Assembly: GCF_031456545.1 (NCBI RefSeq)
Contig: NZ_JAVDUV010000002.1
Span: 372,001-436,000 of the forward strand
DNA: 64,000 nt
Direction of reading: 5' to 3'
Source: Agromyces sp. 3263
GTDB lineage: Bacteria > Actinomycetota > Actinomycetes > Actinomycetales > Microbacteriaceae
The notes under the pieces are model-generated. The model was not told where the DNA came from, made no database searches, and saw only the letters and a list, made by a program, of their open reading frames with translations. The position numbers were made by a program, and so were the translations under genes. Shown one piece after another: positions 33,949-43,301 of this stretch (positions within the stretch are counted from its first letter, which is position 1; every line of letters starts with the position of its first letter).

Positions 33949-33981
33949 GTCCGGCCGCGCGACCGCTGCAAGGATGACTGC

Positions 33982-35331
33982 GTGACCACTGCACCTCCCG
34001 CCCCGGCGACCCCCGCGCCCACGAATCCCGCCCGACGCGTCGCGTTGGCCTCGATGGTCGGCACCTCGCTCGAGTCCTTCGACTTCTACGTCTTCGCCTA
34101 CTTCTCGGCCTTCTTCATCGGGCCGCTCTTCTTCGACCCGCTCGGCGAGTTCGGCGCGCAACTCGCCGCCTTCTCGACGGTCGCCGTCGCGTTCCTCGTG
34201 CGGCCGATCGGCGCCGTCCTCTTCGGGCACATGGGCGACCGGCTGGGACGCCGCGCGACGCTGCTCTGGACCGTCGGCATCATGGGTGTCGCGACCGGCC
34301 TGATCGGGGTGCTGCCCACCTACGCGCAGGCCGGCTGGATCGGTGCCGTGCTCCTCGTGCTGCTGCGCGTCGTCCAGGGCCTCTCACTGGGCGGCGAGTG
34401 GGGCGGCTCGATCCTCCTCGCCACCGAACACTCGGGGCCGGTGAAGCGCGCGTTCTACGCCGCGATCCCGCAGCTCGGGTCGCCCGTGGGGTCCATCCTC
34501 TCCGCGACGTTGTTCATCGTCATGACGATCGCACTGCCGGCCGAGGAGCTCGCGGCGTGGGGGTGGCGGATCCCGTTCCTCATCGCCTTCCCCCTCCTGC
34601 TCGTGTCGCTCTACCTCCGCTGGACGATCGACGAGACGCCCGTGTTCCGCGAGGTCGTCGCCGAGGGGCGACGCGACCGCGTGCCCTTCATCGCCATGTT
34701 CCGCCGGCGCCCGGTGGCGATCGTCATCGCGATCGGCGCGGCGCTGCTCGGCATCGGTTCCTATTCGCTGATGAACACGTACACCATCAACTACGGCGCG
34801 GCGGAGCTGGGCTTCAGCTTCCAGGACCTGCTCATCGCCACGACCATCGGCGGACTGCTGCAGCTCATCACCATCCCGTTGTTCGGATCGTGGGCGACGC
34901 GCATCGGCTCGGCGCGCGTCGTCGCATGGGGCGCACTCGGCACGCTGCTCATCACGTTCCCGATGTACTTCCTGCTCCAGTTCGCGACGTTCCCGATCCT
35001 CGTGGGCACGATGATCATCGGGGGCATCCTCCCGACCATGTCGTGGGCGGCGCTCGGCGGCCTGATGAACGACCTGTTCCCCGACCACTTCCGCTACTCT
35101 GCGCTCTCGCTCTCGTACGCGATCGCCGCGACGGTCGGCGGCTTCGTGCCGCTCGTGACCCTCGCGCTCGGCGAGGCGACGGGCTACGCGTGGTGGCACC
35201 CCGGCGTGATCCTCGCCCTGCTGTCGGCCGTCACGCTCATCTCGGCGTGGGCGGCGTCACGGATGCCCCCGGTGCCCGAGGTCGGCGACCCCGACGTCGT
35301 GGCGACCCCCGAGCCGGCATCCGCCGCCTGA
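33982..35331 (+). CDS. MFS transporter, metabolite:H+ symporter (MHS) type
   Basis: 449 residues, 12 predicted helices. MHS-family marks: VGTSLESFDFYVFAYFSA at the N-terminus, motif A GHMGDRLGRRATL, and GLSLGGEWGGSILLATEHS. The group carries osmolytes, shikimate, alpha-ketoglutarate, citrate and aromatic acids; the substrate here is unknown. GTG 33982 has AAGGA 8 bases upstream. Its promoter is not obvious, but the A+T-rich divergent gap with the GntR palindrome must contain it. A strong hairpin follows the gene. Confidence 0.88.
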   Translation: MTTAPPAPATPAPTNPARRVALASMVGTSLESFDFYVFAYFSAFFIGPLFFDPLGEFGAQLAAFSTVAVAFLVRPIGAVLFGHMGDRLGRRATLLWTVGIMGVATGLIGVLPTYAQAGWIGAVLLVLLRVVQGLSLGGEWGGSILLATEHSGPVKRAFYAAIPQLGSPVGSILSATLFIVMTIALPAEELAAWGWRIPFLIAFPLLLVSLYLRWTIDETPVFREVVAEGRRDRVPFIAMFRRRPVAIVIAIGAALLGIGSYSLMNTYTINYGAAELGFSFQDLLIATTIGGLLQLITIPLFGSWATRIGSARVVAWGALGTLLITFPMYFLLQFATFPILVGTMIIGGILPTMSWAALGGLMNDLFPDHFRYSALSLSYAIAATVGGFVPLVTLALGEATGYAWWHPGVILALLSAVTLISAWAASRMPPVPEVGDPDVVATPEPASAA

Positions 35332-35363
35332 TCCCATCACCGCCGCTGCGTGAGCGGCACCCC

Positions 35364-35392
35364 CTCGGCCCGCCGGTTCCCGGCGGGCCGAG
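35364..35392 (+). terminator. Terminator hairpin after the MFS gene
   Basis: CTCGGCCCGCCGG / CCGGCGGGCCGAG, a perfect 13-bp stem with a 3-base loop, 32 bases after the MFS stop. No T run. Confidence 0.65.
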
Positions 35393-35402
35393 TCGTCTCC
35401 GG

Positions 35403-35408
35403 TAGGCT
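35403..35408 (+). promoter_or_regulatory. Candidate -10 of valS
   Basis: TAGGCT, expected start near 35415 and a leader of about 58 bases. GGCACC/GGTGCC in the leader can form a small hairpin. I see no T-box here. Confidence 0.4.
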
Positions 35409-35472
35409 GGATCGTCGCACATTCAGGCACCTCTTCACCGACACGGTGCCGCCGATATCGAACCGGAGCATC

Positions 35473-38055
35473 ATGACCGATCACTCGCGCATCCCCGACA
35501 AGCCAGCGCTCGAAGGACTCGAGACGGTCTGGGGCGACGCGTGGGAGCGCGACGGCGTCTACCGGTTCGACCGCGAGCGGGCCACGCGCGAGAGCGTCTA
35601 CTCGATCGACACGCCGCCGCCGACCGCGTCGGGTTCCCTCCACATCGGGCACGTGTTCTCGTTCACGCACACCGACCTCATCGCGCGCTACCAGCGCATG
35701 CGCGGTCGAAGCGTCTTCTATCCCATGGGCTGGGACGACAACGGCCTGCCGACCGAGCGCCGCGTGCAGAACTACTACGGCGTGCGCTGCGACCCGTCGC
35801 TGCCGTACGACCCCGACTTCGTCCCGCCCTTCGAGGGCGGCGACAACAAGAGCACGAGGGCCGCCGACCAGCAGCCGATCAGCCGACGCAACTTCATCGA
35901 GCTCTGCGAGCGGCTCACCGCCGAGGACGAGCAGCAGTTCGAGGCGCTCTTCCGCACCCTCGGACTCTCGGTGGACTGGACGCAGTCCTATCGCACGATC
36001 GCCGACGAGGCGCTCTTCACCTCGCAGCTCGCCTTCGTGCGCAACGTCGAGCGCGGCGAGGCCTATCAGGCGCTCGCCCCGACGCTGTGGGACGTGACGT
36101 TCCGCACCGCCGTCGCCCAGGCCGAGCTCGAGGACCGCGAGCAGGCCGGGCACTACCACCGGGTGGCGTTCCACCGGCCCGACGGCGGCATCGTCGAGAT
36201 CGAGACGAGTCGGCCCGAGCTCATCCCGGCGTGCGTGGCCCTCGTCGCCCATCCCGACGACGAGCGCTACCAGCCGCTCTTCGGCACCACCGTGACCACC
36301 CCCGTCTTCGGCGTCGAGGTGCCCGTGGTGGCGCACCACCTCGCCCAGAAGGACAAGGGCACCGGCATCGCGATGATCTGCACCTTCGGCGACGTGACCG
36401 ACGTGGTCTGGTGGCGCGAGCTGAACCTCCCCAACCGCGCGATCATGGGCTTCGACGGCCGCATCATCGCCGAGGCGCCAGAGGCCATCACGAGCGAGGC
36501 GGGTCGCGCCGCGTTCGCCGAGCTCGCGGGCAAGACGACCTTCTCCGCCAAGCAGGCGGTCGTCGACCAGTTGCGGGCGTCGGGCGACCTCCTCGGCGAG
36601 CCCAAGGCGATCACCCACCCGGTGAAGTTCTTCGAGAAGGGCGACCGTCCCCTCGAGATCGTCTCCACCCGGCAGTGGTACATCGTGAACGGCGCACGCG
36701 ACGAGGGGCTGAAGGAGCGGCTCGTCGCCCACGGCCGCGACATCGACTGGCACCCCGACTTCATGCGAGTGCGGTACGAGAACTGGGTCGGCGGGCTCTC
36801 GGGCGACTGGCTCGTCTCCCGGCAGCGCTTCTTCGGCGTGCCGATCCCGGTCTGGTACCCGCTCGACGCGGACGGGAACCCGGTGTTCGACGAGCCCATC
36901 GTGGCGACGCGCGACCTGCTCCCCGTCGATCCCTCGTCGGCGCCCGCGCCGGGCTTCGAGGAGTCGCAGCGTGGCGTGCCCGGCGGCTTCATCGGTGAGC
37001 ACGACGTGATGGACACCTGGGCGACGTCGTCGCTCACGCCGCAGCTCGCCGGCGGCTGGGAGCGCGACGGAGAGCTCTTCGACCTCGTCTTCCCCTACTC
37101 GCTGCGTCCGCAGGGCCAGGACATCATCCGCACCTGGCTGTTCTCCACGGTGCTCCGCGCCGAGCTGGAGCACGGCGTGAAGCCGTGGCAGAACGCGGCG
37201 ATCTCGGGCTTCATCGTGGATCCCGACCGGAAGAAGATGTCGAAGTCGAAGGGCAACGTGGTCACCCCGGCCGGCCTGCTCGAGCAGCACGGCTCCGATG
37301 CGGTGCGCTACTGGGCGGCATCCAGCCGGCTGGGCACGGATGCCGCGTTCGACCCGCAGAACCCGACGCAGGTCAAGATCGGCCGCCGCCTCGCCATCAA
37401 GGTGCTCAACGCGGCGAAGTTCATCCTCGCGTTCGACGGTCGCGCCGACGCCCCCGTGACCGTGCCGGTCGACCGGAGCATGCTCGCCGAGCTCGCCGAG
37501 GTCGTGGCCAGCGCCACCAGGTCGTACGACGCCTACGAGCACGCCCGGGCGCTCGAGTCCGCGGAGACCTTCTTCTGGACCTTCTGCGACGACTACCTCG
37601 AGCTCGTGAAGGAACGCGCCTACGGCGCGCCGAGCCCCGAGCAGGCGTCGGCCGTCGCGGCGTTGAAGACCGCGCTCAGCGTACTGCTCCGCCTCTTCGC
37701 ACCGGTCATCCCGTTCGCTACCGAGGAGGCCTGGCGCTGGTCGAACGACGGGTCGGTGCACGTGGCGCCGTGGCCCACGGTCGACGAGCTCGCGGCACGC
37801 GGCGAGGCCGGCGTGGAGCTGCTCGAACTGGCGAGCCTCGCGCTCACCGGCATCCGGCGTGCGAAGACCGATGCGAAGGCATCCCAGAAGACCCCGGTCG
37901 AGAGCGCCGTGATCGCGGCGTCCGCGCCGGCGATCGCGCTGATCGAGTCGGCATCCGCCGACCTGCGCGCGGTGGGGCGCATCGCCTCCCTCTCGTTCGT
38001 CGAGGCGGAGCAGTTCGAGGTGCGCGACATCGTGTTCGAGGCATCCGAGGCGTAG
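35473..38055 (+). CDS. valS: Valine--tRNA ligase with archaeal-type HIGH-domain sequence
   Basis: 860 residues. Class I synthetase: HIGH motif HIGH at about residue 57 (SGSLHIGHVFSF) and KMSKS near 588 (RKKMSKSKGN). The stretch GWDDNGLPTERRVQNYYGVRC replaces the GMDHAGIATQ text of the usual bacterial ValRS and resembles archaeal enzymes. KDKGTGIAMICTFGD lies in the editing domain. No C-terminal coiled-coil arm of the normal bacterial length is obvious. ATG 35473 has CGGAG before it. Confidence 0.95.
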   Translation: MTDHSRIPDKPALEGLETVWGDAWERDGVYRFDRERATRESVYSIDTPPPTASGSLHIGHVFSFTHTDLIARYQRMRGRSVFYPMGWDDNGLPTERRVQNYYGVRCDPSLPYDPDFVPPFEGGDNKSTRAADQQPISRRNFIELCERLTAEDEQQFEALFRTLGLSVDWTQSYRTIADEALFTSQLAFVRNVERGEAYQALAPTLWDVTFRTAVAQAELEDREQAGHYHRVAFHRPDGGIVEIETSRPELIPACVALVAHPDDERYQPLFGTTVTTPVFGVEVPVVAHHLAQKDKGTGIAMICTFGDVTDVVWWRELNLPNRAIMGFDGRIIAEAPEAITSEAGRAAFAELAGKTTFSAKQAVVDQLRASGDLLGEPKAITHPVKFFEKGDRPLEIVSTRQWYIVNGARDEGLKERLVAHGRDIDWHPDFMRVRYENWVGGLSGDWLVSRQRFFGVPIPVWYPLDADGNPVFDEPIVATRDLLPVDPSSAPAPGFEESQRGVPGGFIGEHDVMDTWATSSLTPQLAGGWERDGELFDLVFPYSLRPQGQDIIRTWLFSTVLRAELEHGVKPWQNAAISGFIVDPDRKKMSKSKGNVVTPAGLLEQHGSDAVRYWAASSRLGTDAAFDPQNPTQVKIGRRLAIKVLNAAKFILAFDGRADAPVTVPVDRSMLAELAEVVASATRSYDAYEHARALESAETFFWTFCDDYLELVKERAYGAPSPEQASAVAALKTALSVLLRLFAPVIPFATEEAWRWSNDGSVHVAPWPTVDELAARGEAGVELLELASLALTGIRRAKTDAKASQKTPVESAVIAASAPAIALIESASADLRAVGRIASLSFVEAEQFEVRDIVFEASEA

Positions 38056-38065
38056 GGGGTACGCG

Positions 38066-38512
38066 ATGGCACACGAGATCCGCCTGGCAGGCGACGATGA
38101 CTTCTTCGGATGGCTGCCGTTGTTCGAGGCGTACTGCGAGTTCTACGACACCGAGCTCGACGACGCGAAGGCGCTCATCGTGTGGAACTGGATCCGCGAC
38201 GAGCACGACCCGCTCCACGCGGCGCTCGCGGTCGACGACGAGGGCACGCCGGTCGGACTCGCACACTTCCGCGTCGTGCCCGACACGCTGCGGGCGACGC
38301 GGGGCATCCACCTCGACGACCTCTACGTCACCGAGGCCGCCCGCGGTGCGGGAGTCGGTCGCGCGCTCATCGAGTTCGTGCATGCGCGCTCGCTCGAGGT
38401 CGGCACCGGCGGGGTCAGCTGGATCACCGCCGAGGACAACGCCGACGCTCGGCGCCTCTACGACGAGCTCGCTCGCCGCACGACGTGGGTGACCTACGAG
38501 ATGGACGCCTGA
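38066..38512 (+). CDS. GNAT family N-acetyltransferase
   Basis: 148 residues. The acetyl-CoA fold is seen in GLAHFRVVPDTLRATRGIHLDDLYVTEAARGAGVGRALIEFVHARS, where RGAGVG is the pyrophosphate loop, and DNADARRLYDELAR. Substrate unknown. It starts 10 bases after valS and its stop overlaps the next start (TGATG), so it is probably read from the valS promoter. Confidence 0.85.
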   Translation: MAHEIRLAGDDDFFGWLPLFEAYCEFYDTELDDAKALIVWNWIRDEHDPLHAALAVDDEGTPVGLAHFRVVPDTLRATRGIHLDDLYVTEAARGAGVGRALIEFVHARSLEVGTGGVSWITAEDNADARRLYDELARRTTWVTYEMDA

Positions 38513-38736
38513 TGCGGCTCGGAACCCGGTGGTCGTTCGGCGCCGAGCCGCCGGCGTCGGTGCCGACCGACCTGCGCCCGCGCATCGCCGCGGCTGAGGC
38601 AGGGCACCCCGGCAACGGCGAGGGCCGGCACTGGACCCTCACCTGGCTCGAGGGTCGGCCCATCGTCGAGCTCGACGACGGCACGGTCGTGAGCGACACG
38701 ATCGTCGACGTGCACGACGCCGACGAGGACTGGTAG
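38512..38736 (+). CDS. Small conserved-looking acidic protein, unknown
   Basis: 74 residues, no recognised family. WTLTWLEGRPIVELDDGTVVSDTIVDVHDADEDW is a beta-rich, acidic C-terminal half. The ATG overlaps the GNAT stop, and coding-like third-position G+C continues through the frame, which is why I accept it. Confidence 0.55.
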   Translation: MRLGTRWSFGAEPPASVPTDLRPRIAAAEAGHPGNGEGRHWTLTWLEGRPIVELDDGTVVSDTIVDVHDADEDW

Positions 38737-38766
38737 CTGCTCAAGCCCTCGTGCAGGCGGGCACGG

Positions 38767-39600
38767 TCAGGCGCGGGCGAGCACCTCGGCGTGCGGCATG
38801 AGCAGCCAGCCGTCGTCATCTGCCGCCCACTCGCGCCAGGCCGTGGCGATGCGGTCGAGCTCGGCCGGGTTCGAGTGGCCCGACTCGATGGCGTGCGCCG
38901 CGAACTGCGACTGTGTGGCGCGATCGGCCCACGAGCTGCCCCACCACTCGCGTTCGAGAGCCGTCGAGAACACCCAGTTCGTCGCCGTCGTCTCGATCTC
39001 GGTGAAGCCGGCCTCGCGCACCCACCGCTTCAGGTGGCGGCCGGCGTCGGGCTCGCCGCCGTTGCCCGCGGCCACGTCGTGGTAGAGCTCGAGCCAGCGG
39101 TCGAGTCCGGCTGAGGCGGGGCTCCAGATGACGCCGCCGTAGTCGACGTCGCGCACGGCCAGCAATCCCCCGGGCTTCAGGACGCGGCGGAACTCGTGCA
39201 GCGCATCGACCGGCCGCGCCAGATGCTGCAGGACCTGGTGGGCGTGCACGACGTCGAACGACGCATCCGCGAACTCGAGCGCATAGGCATCGCCGACGCG
39301 GAACTCGACGTTGTCGACCCGCTCGCTGGCGGCGAGCCCGTTCGCACGCTCGACGACGTCGGAGGCGGCATCCACGCCGACGACCCGACCCGGGCGCACC
39401 CGCCGCGCGAGGTCGATCGTGATCGTACCGGGCCCGCTGCCGACGTCGAGGATCCGGGCGCCGGCCGCGAGGTGCGGGGCGAGGTAGGCCGCCGAGTTCT
39501 CGACGGTGCGCCACGAGTGCACGCGGAGGACGCTCTCATGATGGCCGTGCGTGTAGGCCTCGGCCGGTGCGGACTCGATGGACTCTGCGTCGCCATGCAT
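38767..39600 (-). CDS. SAM-dependent methyltransferase, class I
   Basis: 277 residues. Motif I ILDVGSGPGTITIDLARR, acidic VVGVDAASDVV, motif IV FDVVHAHQVLQHLARP and LKPGGLLAVRDVDYGGV define a UbiE-like class I methyltransferase. The substrate is unknown. A single gene, convergent with the small acidic protein and divergent from the M3 peptidase. Confidence 0.87.
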   Translation of the reverse strand: MHGDAESIESAPAEAYTHGHHESVLRVHSWRTVENSAAYLAPHLAAGARILDVGSGPGTITIDLARRVRPGRVVGVDAASDVVERANGLAASERVDNVEFRVGDAYALEFADASFDVVHAHQVLQHLARPVDALHEFRRVLKPGGLLAVRDVDYGGVIWSPASAGLDRWLELYHDVAAGNGGEPDAGRHLKRWVREAGFTEIETTATNWVFSTALEREWWGSSWADRATQSQFAAHAIESGHSNPAELDRIATAWREWAADDDGWLLMPHAEVLARA

Positions 39601-39685
39601 GTTCCGAGCCTACGACCGCGGCGGCTGCCTTCTCGCCACGCGACCGGCCACGCGAACGGGCAGGCGGCCGACCACCCCAACGCCA

Positions 39686-39691
39686 TAGGGT
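39686..39691 (+). promoter_or_regulatory. Leaderless -10 of the M3 peptidase gene
   Basis: TAGGGT, then 6 bases (GGTCGG) and ATG 39698. No Shine-Dalgarno site. Confidence 0.5.
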
Positions 39692-39697
39692 GGTCGG

Positions 39698-41737
39698 ATG
39701 GGCGACGCGTCGAATCCGTTCCTCGAACCCAGCACCCTCCCGTACGGGCTGCCGTTGTTCGCGCTCCTGCGGCCCGAGCACTACCGTGACGCGATCGTGC
39801 AGGGCATGCACGAGCAGCGTGCGGAGGTCGAGGCGATCGCCGATGATCCGGCGCCGCCGTCGTTCGACAACACGATCGTCGCCCTGGAGCGCTCGGGCGA
39901 GCTGCTGCGGCGCGTGCTCCCGGTCTTCGAGAACGCGAGCTCGGCCGACACCGACGAGGCGATCGACGCGCTGGACGCGGAGCTGGCGCCGCTCCTCGCC
40001 GCCCACCACGACGCGATCCGCCTCGATCCGCGGCTGTTCGCCCGGATCGGCCTGCTGCACGGCATGCGCGAGGAGCTCGGGCTCGATCCCGACCAGGCGT
40101 ACCTCCTCGAACGCGTCCATCGGGAGGCCGTGCTCGCGGGTGCCGCGCTCGACCCCGAGGCGCGCGAGCGCCTGGCGGCCCTGAACGCCGAGCTCTCGAC
40201 ACTGACCACGGCCTTCCAGCAGCACCTCCTCGCGGACACGAACGACCTCGCCCTCCACCTCGTCGACGAGTCTGAGCTCGCCGGCCTCGATGCGGGCGCG
40301 CGCTCCACGGCCCGCGAGGCAGCGCGCACACGCGGGCTCGACGGCTGGTTGCTCACCCTGGTGCTTCCCACCGGCCAGCCCGCGCTGGCGGCACTCGCCC
40401 GGTCGGACGTGCGCGACCGGCTCCTCGAGGCCTCCCGGTCGCGCGGATGCCGCGGGGCCGAGCACGACACCCGTCAGATCCTGCTCGACATCGTCCGGCT
40501 CCGAGCCGAGCGCGCCCGGCTCCTCGGCTTCCCGAACCATGCGGCAGCGGTGACCGCGGGCGAGACCTCCGGCTCCCCCGAGGCCGTCACCGGGCTCCTC
40601 GCCGAGCTCACGGCCCCGGCCATGCGGAACGTGGCACGCGAGCGGGACGTGCTCGCCTCGCGTGCGTCGGCCATCGGCGCCCGAGAGCCCGTCGCCGCCG
40701 ACTGGTCCTTCCTCGCCGAGCAGGTCCGCGCGGAGCAGCACGACCTCGACCTCGCGGAGCTCCGGCCGTATCTGGAGCTCGATCGCGTGCTTGTCGACGG
40801 CGTCTTCCACGCGGCCCATCTCCTGTACGGCCTGCGCTTCACCGCGCGGGCGGACCTGGTGGGCTACCACCCGGACACCCGCGTGTTCGAGGTGTTCGAG
40901 GAGGACGGCATGCCCGTCGGCCTCTACCTCTTCGATCCGTACACGCGCGACTCCAAGCGCGGCGGCGCCTGGATGAGCGCCCTGGTGTCGCAGTCCGAGC
41001 TGACGGGCGATCTCGCCGTCGTCGTCAACAACATGAACATCCCGAAGCCGGCGGCGGGCGAGCCCACCCTGCTCACGTTCGACGAGGCCGAGACGCTCTT
41101 CCACGAGTTCGGGCATGCCCTCCACGGCCTGCTCGCCCGCGTACGCTACCCGTCGCAGGCCGGGACGAACGTCTACCGCGACTTCGTCGAGCTGCCGAGT
41201 CAGGTCAACGAGCTGTGGCTGCTCCGGCCCGAGGTGGTCGAGCGGTTCGCCGTGCATCACGAGACCGGCGAGCGGATGCCGCAGCAGGTCGTCGATCGCC
41301 TCACCGCCGCCCGCGGTTTCAACGCCGGCTTCGACCTCGTCGAGTACCTGGCGGCCGCCGCCCTCGACCAGGCCTGGCACCGCATCGGCGCAGGCGACCG
41401 GGTGGCGGATGTCGCGGCATTCGAGCGCTCCTCGCTGGTGGCGTCCGGCCTCGACGACCCGCTTGTGCCGCCGCGCTACTCGACGACCTACTTCGCGCAC
41501 GTCTTCGCCGGCGGCTACGACGCCGGGTACTACTCGTATATCTGGAGCGAGGTGCCCGGCGCCGACATCATGGAGTGGTTCGAGCAGCACGGCGGCGCGA
41601 CCCGGGCGAACGGCGCCCGGTACCGACGTGAGATCCTCAACCCCGGTGGCTCCCGCGACCCGGGCGAGTCGATCAGGGCGCTGCTCGGGCGTGACCCGTC
41701 GATCGAGCCGCTCCTGCGCCGGCGCGGATTGGCGTGA
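39698..41737 (+). CDS. M3 family oligopeptidase (Dcp-like)
   Basis: 679 residues. Zinc metallopeptidase that trims short cytoplasmic peptides. The zinc motif HEFGH is at residues 469-473 (ETLFHEFGHALHGLL) with the third ligand Glu expected in FVELPSQVNELW. Features shared with peptidyl-dipeptidase Dcp include NPFLEPSTLPYGLPLF at the N-terminus and FAGGYDAGYYSYIWSEV near the C-terminus. No signal peptide. Single gene with its own leaderless promoter and a terminator. Confidence 0.93.
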   Translation: MGDASNPFLEPSTLPYGLPLFALLRPEHYRDAIVQGMHEQRAEVEAIADDPAPPSFDNTIVALERSGELLRRVLPVFENASSADTDEAIDALDAELAPLLAAHHDAIRLDPRLFARIGLLHGMREELGLDPDQAYLLERVHREAVLAGAALDPEARERLAALNAELSTLTTAFQQHLLADTNDLALHLVDESELAGLDAGARSTAREAARTRGLDGWLLTLVLPTGQPALAALARSDVRDRLLEASRSRGCRGAEHDTRQILLDIVRLRAERARLLGFPNHAAAVTAGETSGSPEAVTGLLAELTAPAMRNVARERDVLASRASAIGAREPVAADWSFLAEQVRAEQHDLDLAELRPYLELDRVLVDGVFHAAHLLYGLRFTARADLVGYHPDTRVFEVFEEDGMPVGLYLFDPYTRDSKRGGAWMSALVSQSELTGDLAVVVNNMNIPKPAAGEPTLLTFDEAETLFHEFGHALHGLLARVRYPSQAGTNVYRDFVELPSQVNELWLLRPEVVERFAVHHETGERMPQQVVDRLTAARGFNAGFDLVEYLAAAALDQAWHRIGAGDRVADVAAFERSSLVASGLDDPLVPPRYSTTYFAHVFAGGYDAGYYSYIWSEVPGADIMEWFEQHGGATRANGARYRREILNPGGSRDPGESIRALLGRDPSIEPLLRRRGLA

Positions 41738-41744
41738 ACGCGAC

Positions 41745-41778
41745 GATGCCCCGGCTGCCTGGCGGCATCCGGGGCATC
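41745..41778. terminator. Bidirectional terminator between M3 peptidase and sufT
   Basis: GATGCCCCGG-C-TGCC, loop TGGC, GGCA-T-CCGGGGCATC: 14 base pairs with one mismatch between two convergent genes, extendable by CGAC/GTCG across a 2-base bulge. Confidence 0.7.
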
Positions 41779-41791
41779 TCGTCGAGCTCGG

Positions 41792-42121
41792 CTAGATCGC
41801 GAACCCGAGGGCGCGCATCATGTCGCGCCCGTCGTCGGTGATGCGCTCGGGGCCCCACGGCGGCATCCACACCCAGTTGATGCGGAACGCGTCGACGATG
41901 CCGTCGAGCGCCTCGGCCGTCTGCTCCTCGAGCACGTCCGTGAGGGGGCATCCGGCGCTCGTGAGCGTCATGTGGATGACGAGGGCATCGTGCTCATCGT
42001 CCCAGCCGAGGTCGTAGATGAGCCCGAGGTCGACGACGTTCACGCCGAGCTCGGGGTCCATCACGTCTTTCAGCGCTTCGGTGACCTGGTCGAAGCGCTC
42101 GGGAGCGAGGGAGGTGACCAT
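41792..42121 (-). CDS. sufT: SufT-like Fe-S assembly factor (DUF59/MIP18 family)
   Basis: 109 residues. DUF59 core: VTEALKDVMDPELGVNVVDLGLIYDLGW, the single conserved Cys in SAGCPLTDVLEEQ, and the SufT-type ending VWMPPWGPERITDDGRDMMRALGF. Such proteins help Fe-S cluster maturation. Last gene of the suf operon, 21 bases after sufC. Confidence 0.9.
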   Translation of the reverse strand: MVTSLAPERFDQVTEALKDVMDPELGVNVVDLGLIYDLGWDDEHDALVIHMTLTSAGCPLTDVLEEQTAEALDGIVDAFRINWVWMPPWGPERITDDGRDMMRALGFAI

Positions 42122-42142
42122 GATGTCGATTCTAGTCGCGAC

Positions 42143-42922
<780 letters not shown>

Positions 42923-42972
42923 GTGGTGGTGAATCTCTTTCGTGAGCCGGCCGTTCCGGGCCGGAAGCTGGT

Positions 42973-43299
42973 TCAGACGGTCAGGGTGACCGAGGGATCG
43001 ATGTGGACGCCGCCGTCCTTGACCTCGACCTGGAAGACCGGGACGGGCTCGTAGGCGGGAAGGGTGAGCGGCTTGCCGCTGCGAAGCGAGAACTTGGAGC
43101 CGTGCGCCCAGCACTCCAGCGTGTCGTCCTCGACGAAGCCCTCGGCCAGGGAGATGTCGCCGTGCGTGCAGGTGTCGCCGATCGCGAAGACCTCGCCGGC
43201 GGCATCCTTCACGACGGCGATCGCCACGCCGTCGAGCACGAAGCGGGAAGCCTCGTTGACGCCGAGCTCGTCGACGCCGCAGACACGAACGGATGCCAC
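42973..43299 (-). CDS. Rieske-type [2Fe-2S] ferredoxin in the suf operon
   Basis: 108 residues. Cluster ligands are C-x-H in DTCTHGDISL and C-x2-H in LECWAHGSKF, followed by the PAYEPVPVFQVEVKDG end typical of oxygenase ferredoxin subunits. It sits between sufD and sufC, 2 bases after the sufD stop, so is tightly co-expressed. It may pass electrons to cluster assembly or be a client; the sequence cannot decide. Start is GTG 43299. Confidence 0.9.
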   Translation of the reverse strand: MASVRVCGVDELGVNEASRFVLDGVAIAVVKDAAGEVFAIGDTCTHGDISLAEGFVEDDTLECWAHGSKFSLRSGKPLTLPAYEPVPVFQVEVKDGGVHIDPSVTLTV

Positions 43300-43301
43300 G
43301 G

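Noticed and set aside
35409..35472. T-box or other riboswitch in front of valS
   Set aside because: No TGGTACCGCG-type sequence, and the leader of about 58 bases is too short; only a small GGCACC/GGTGCC hairpin is present.
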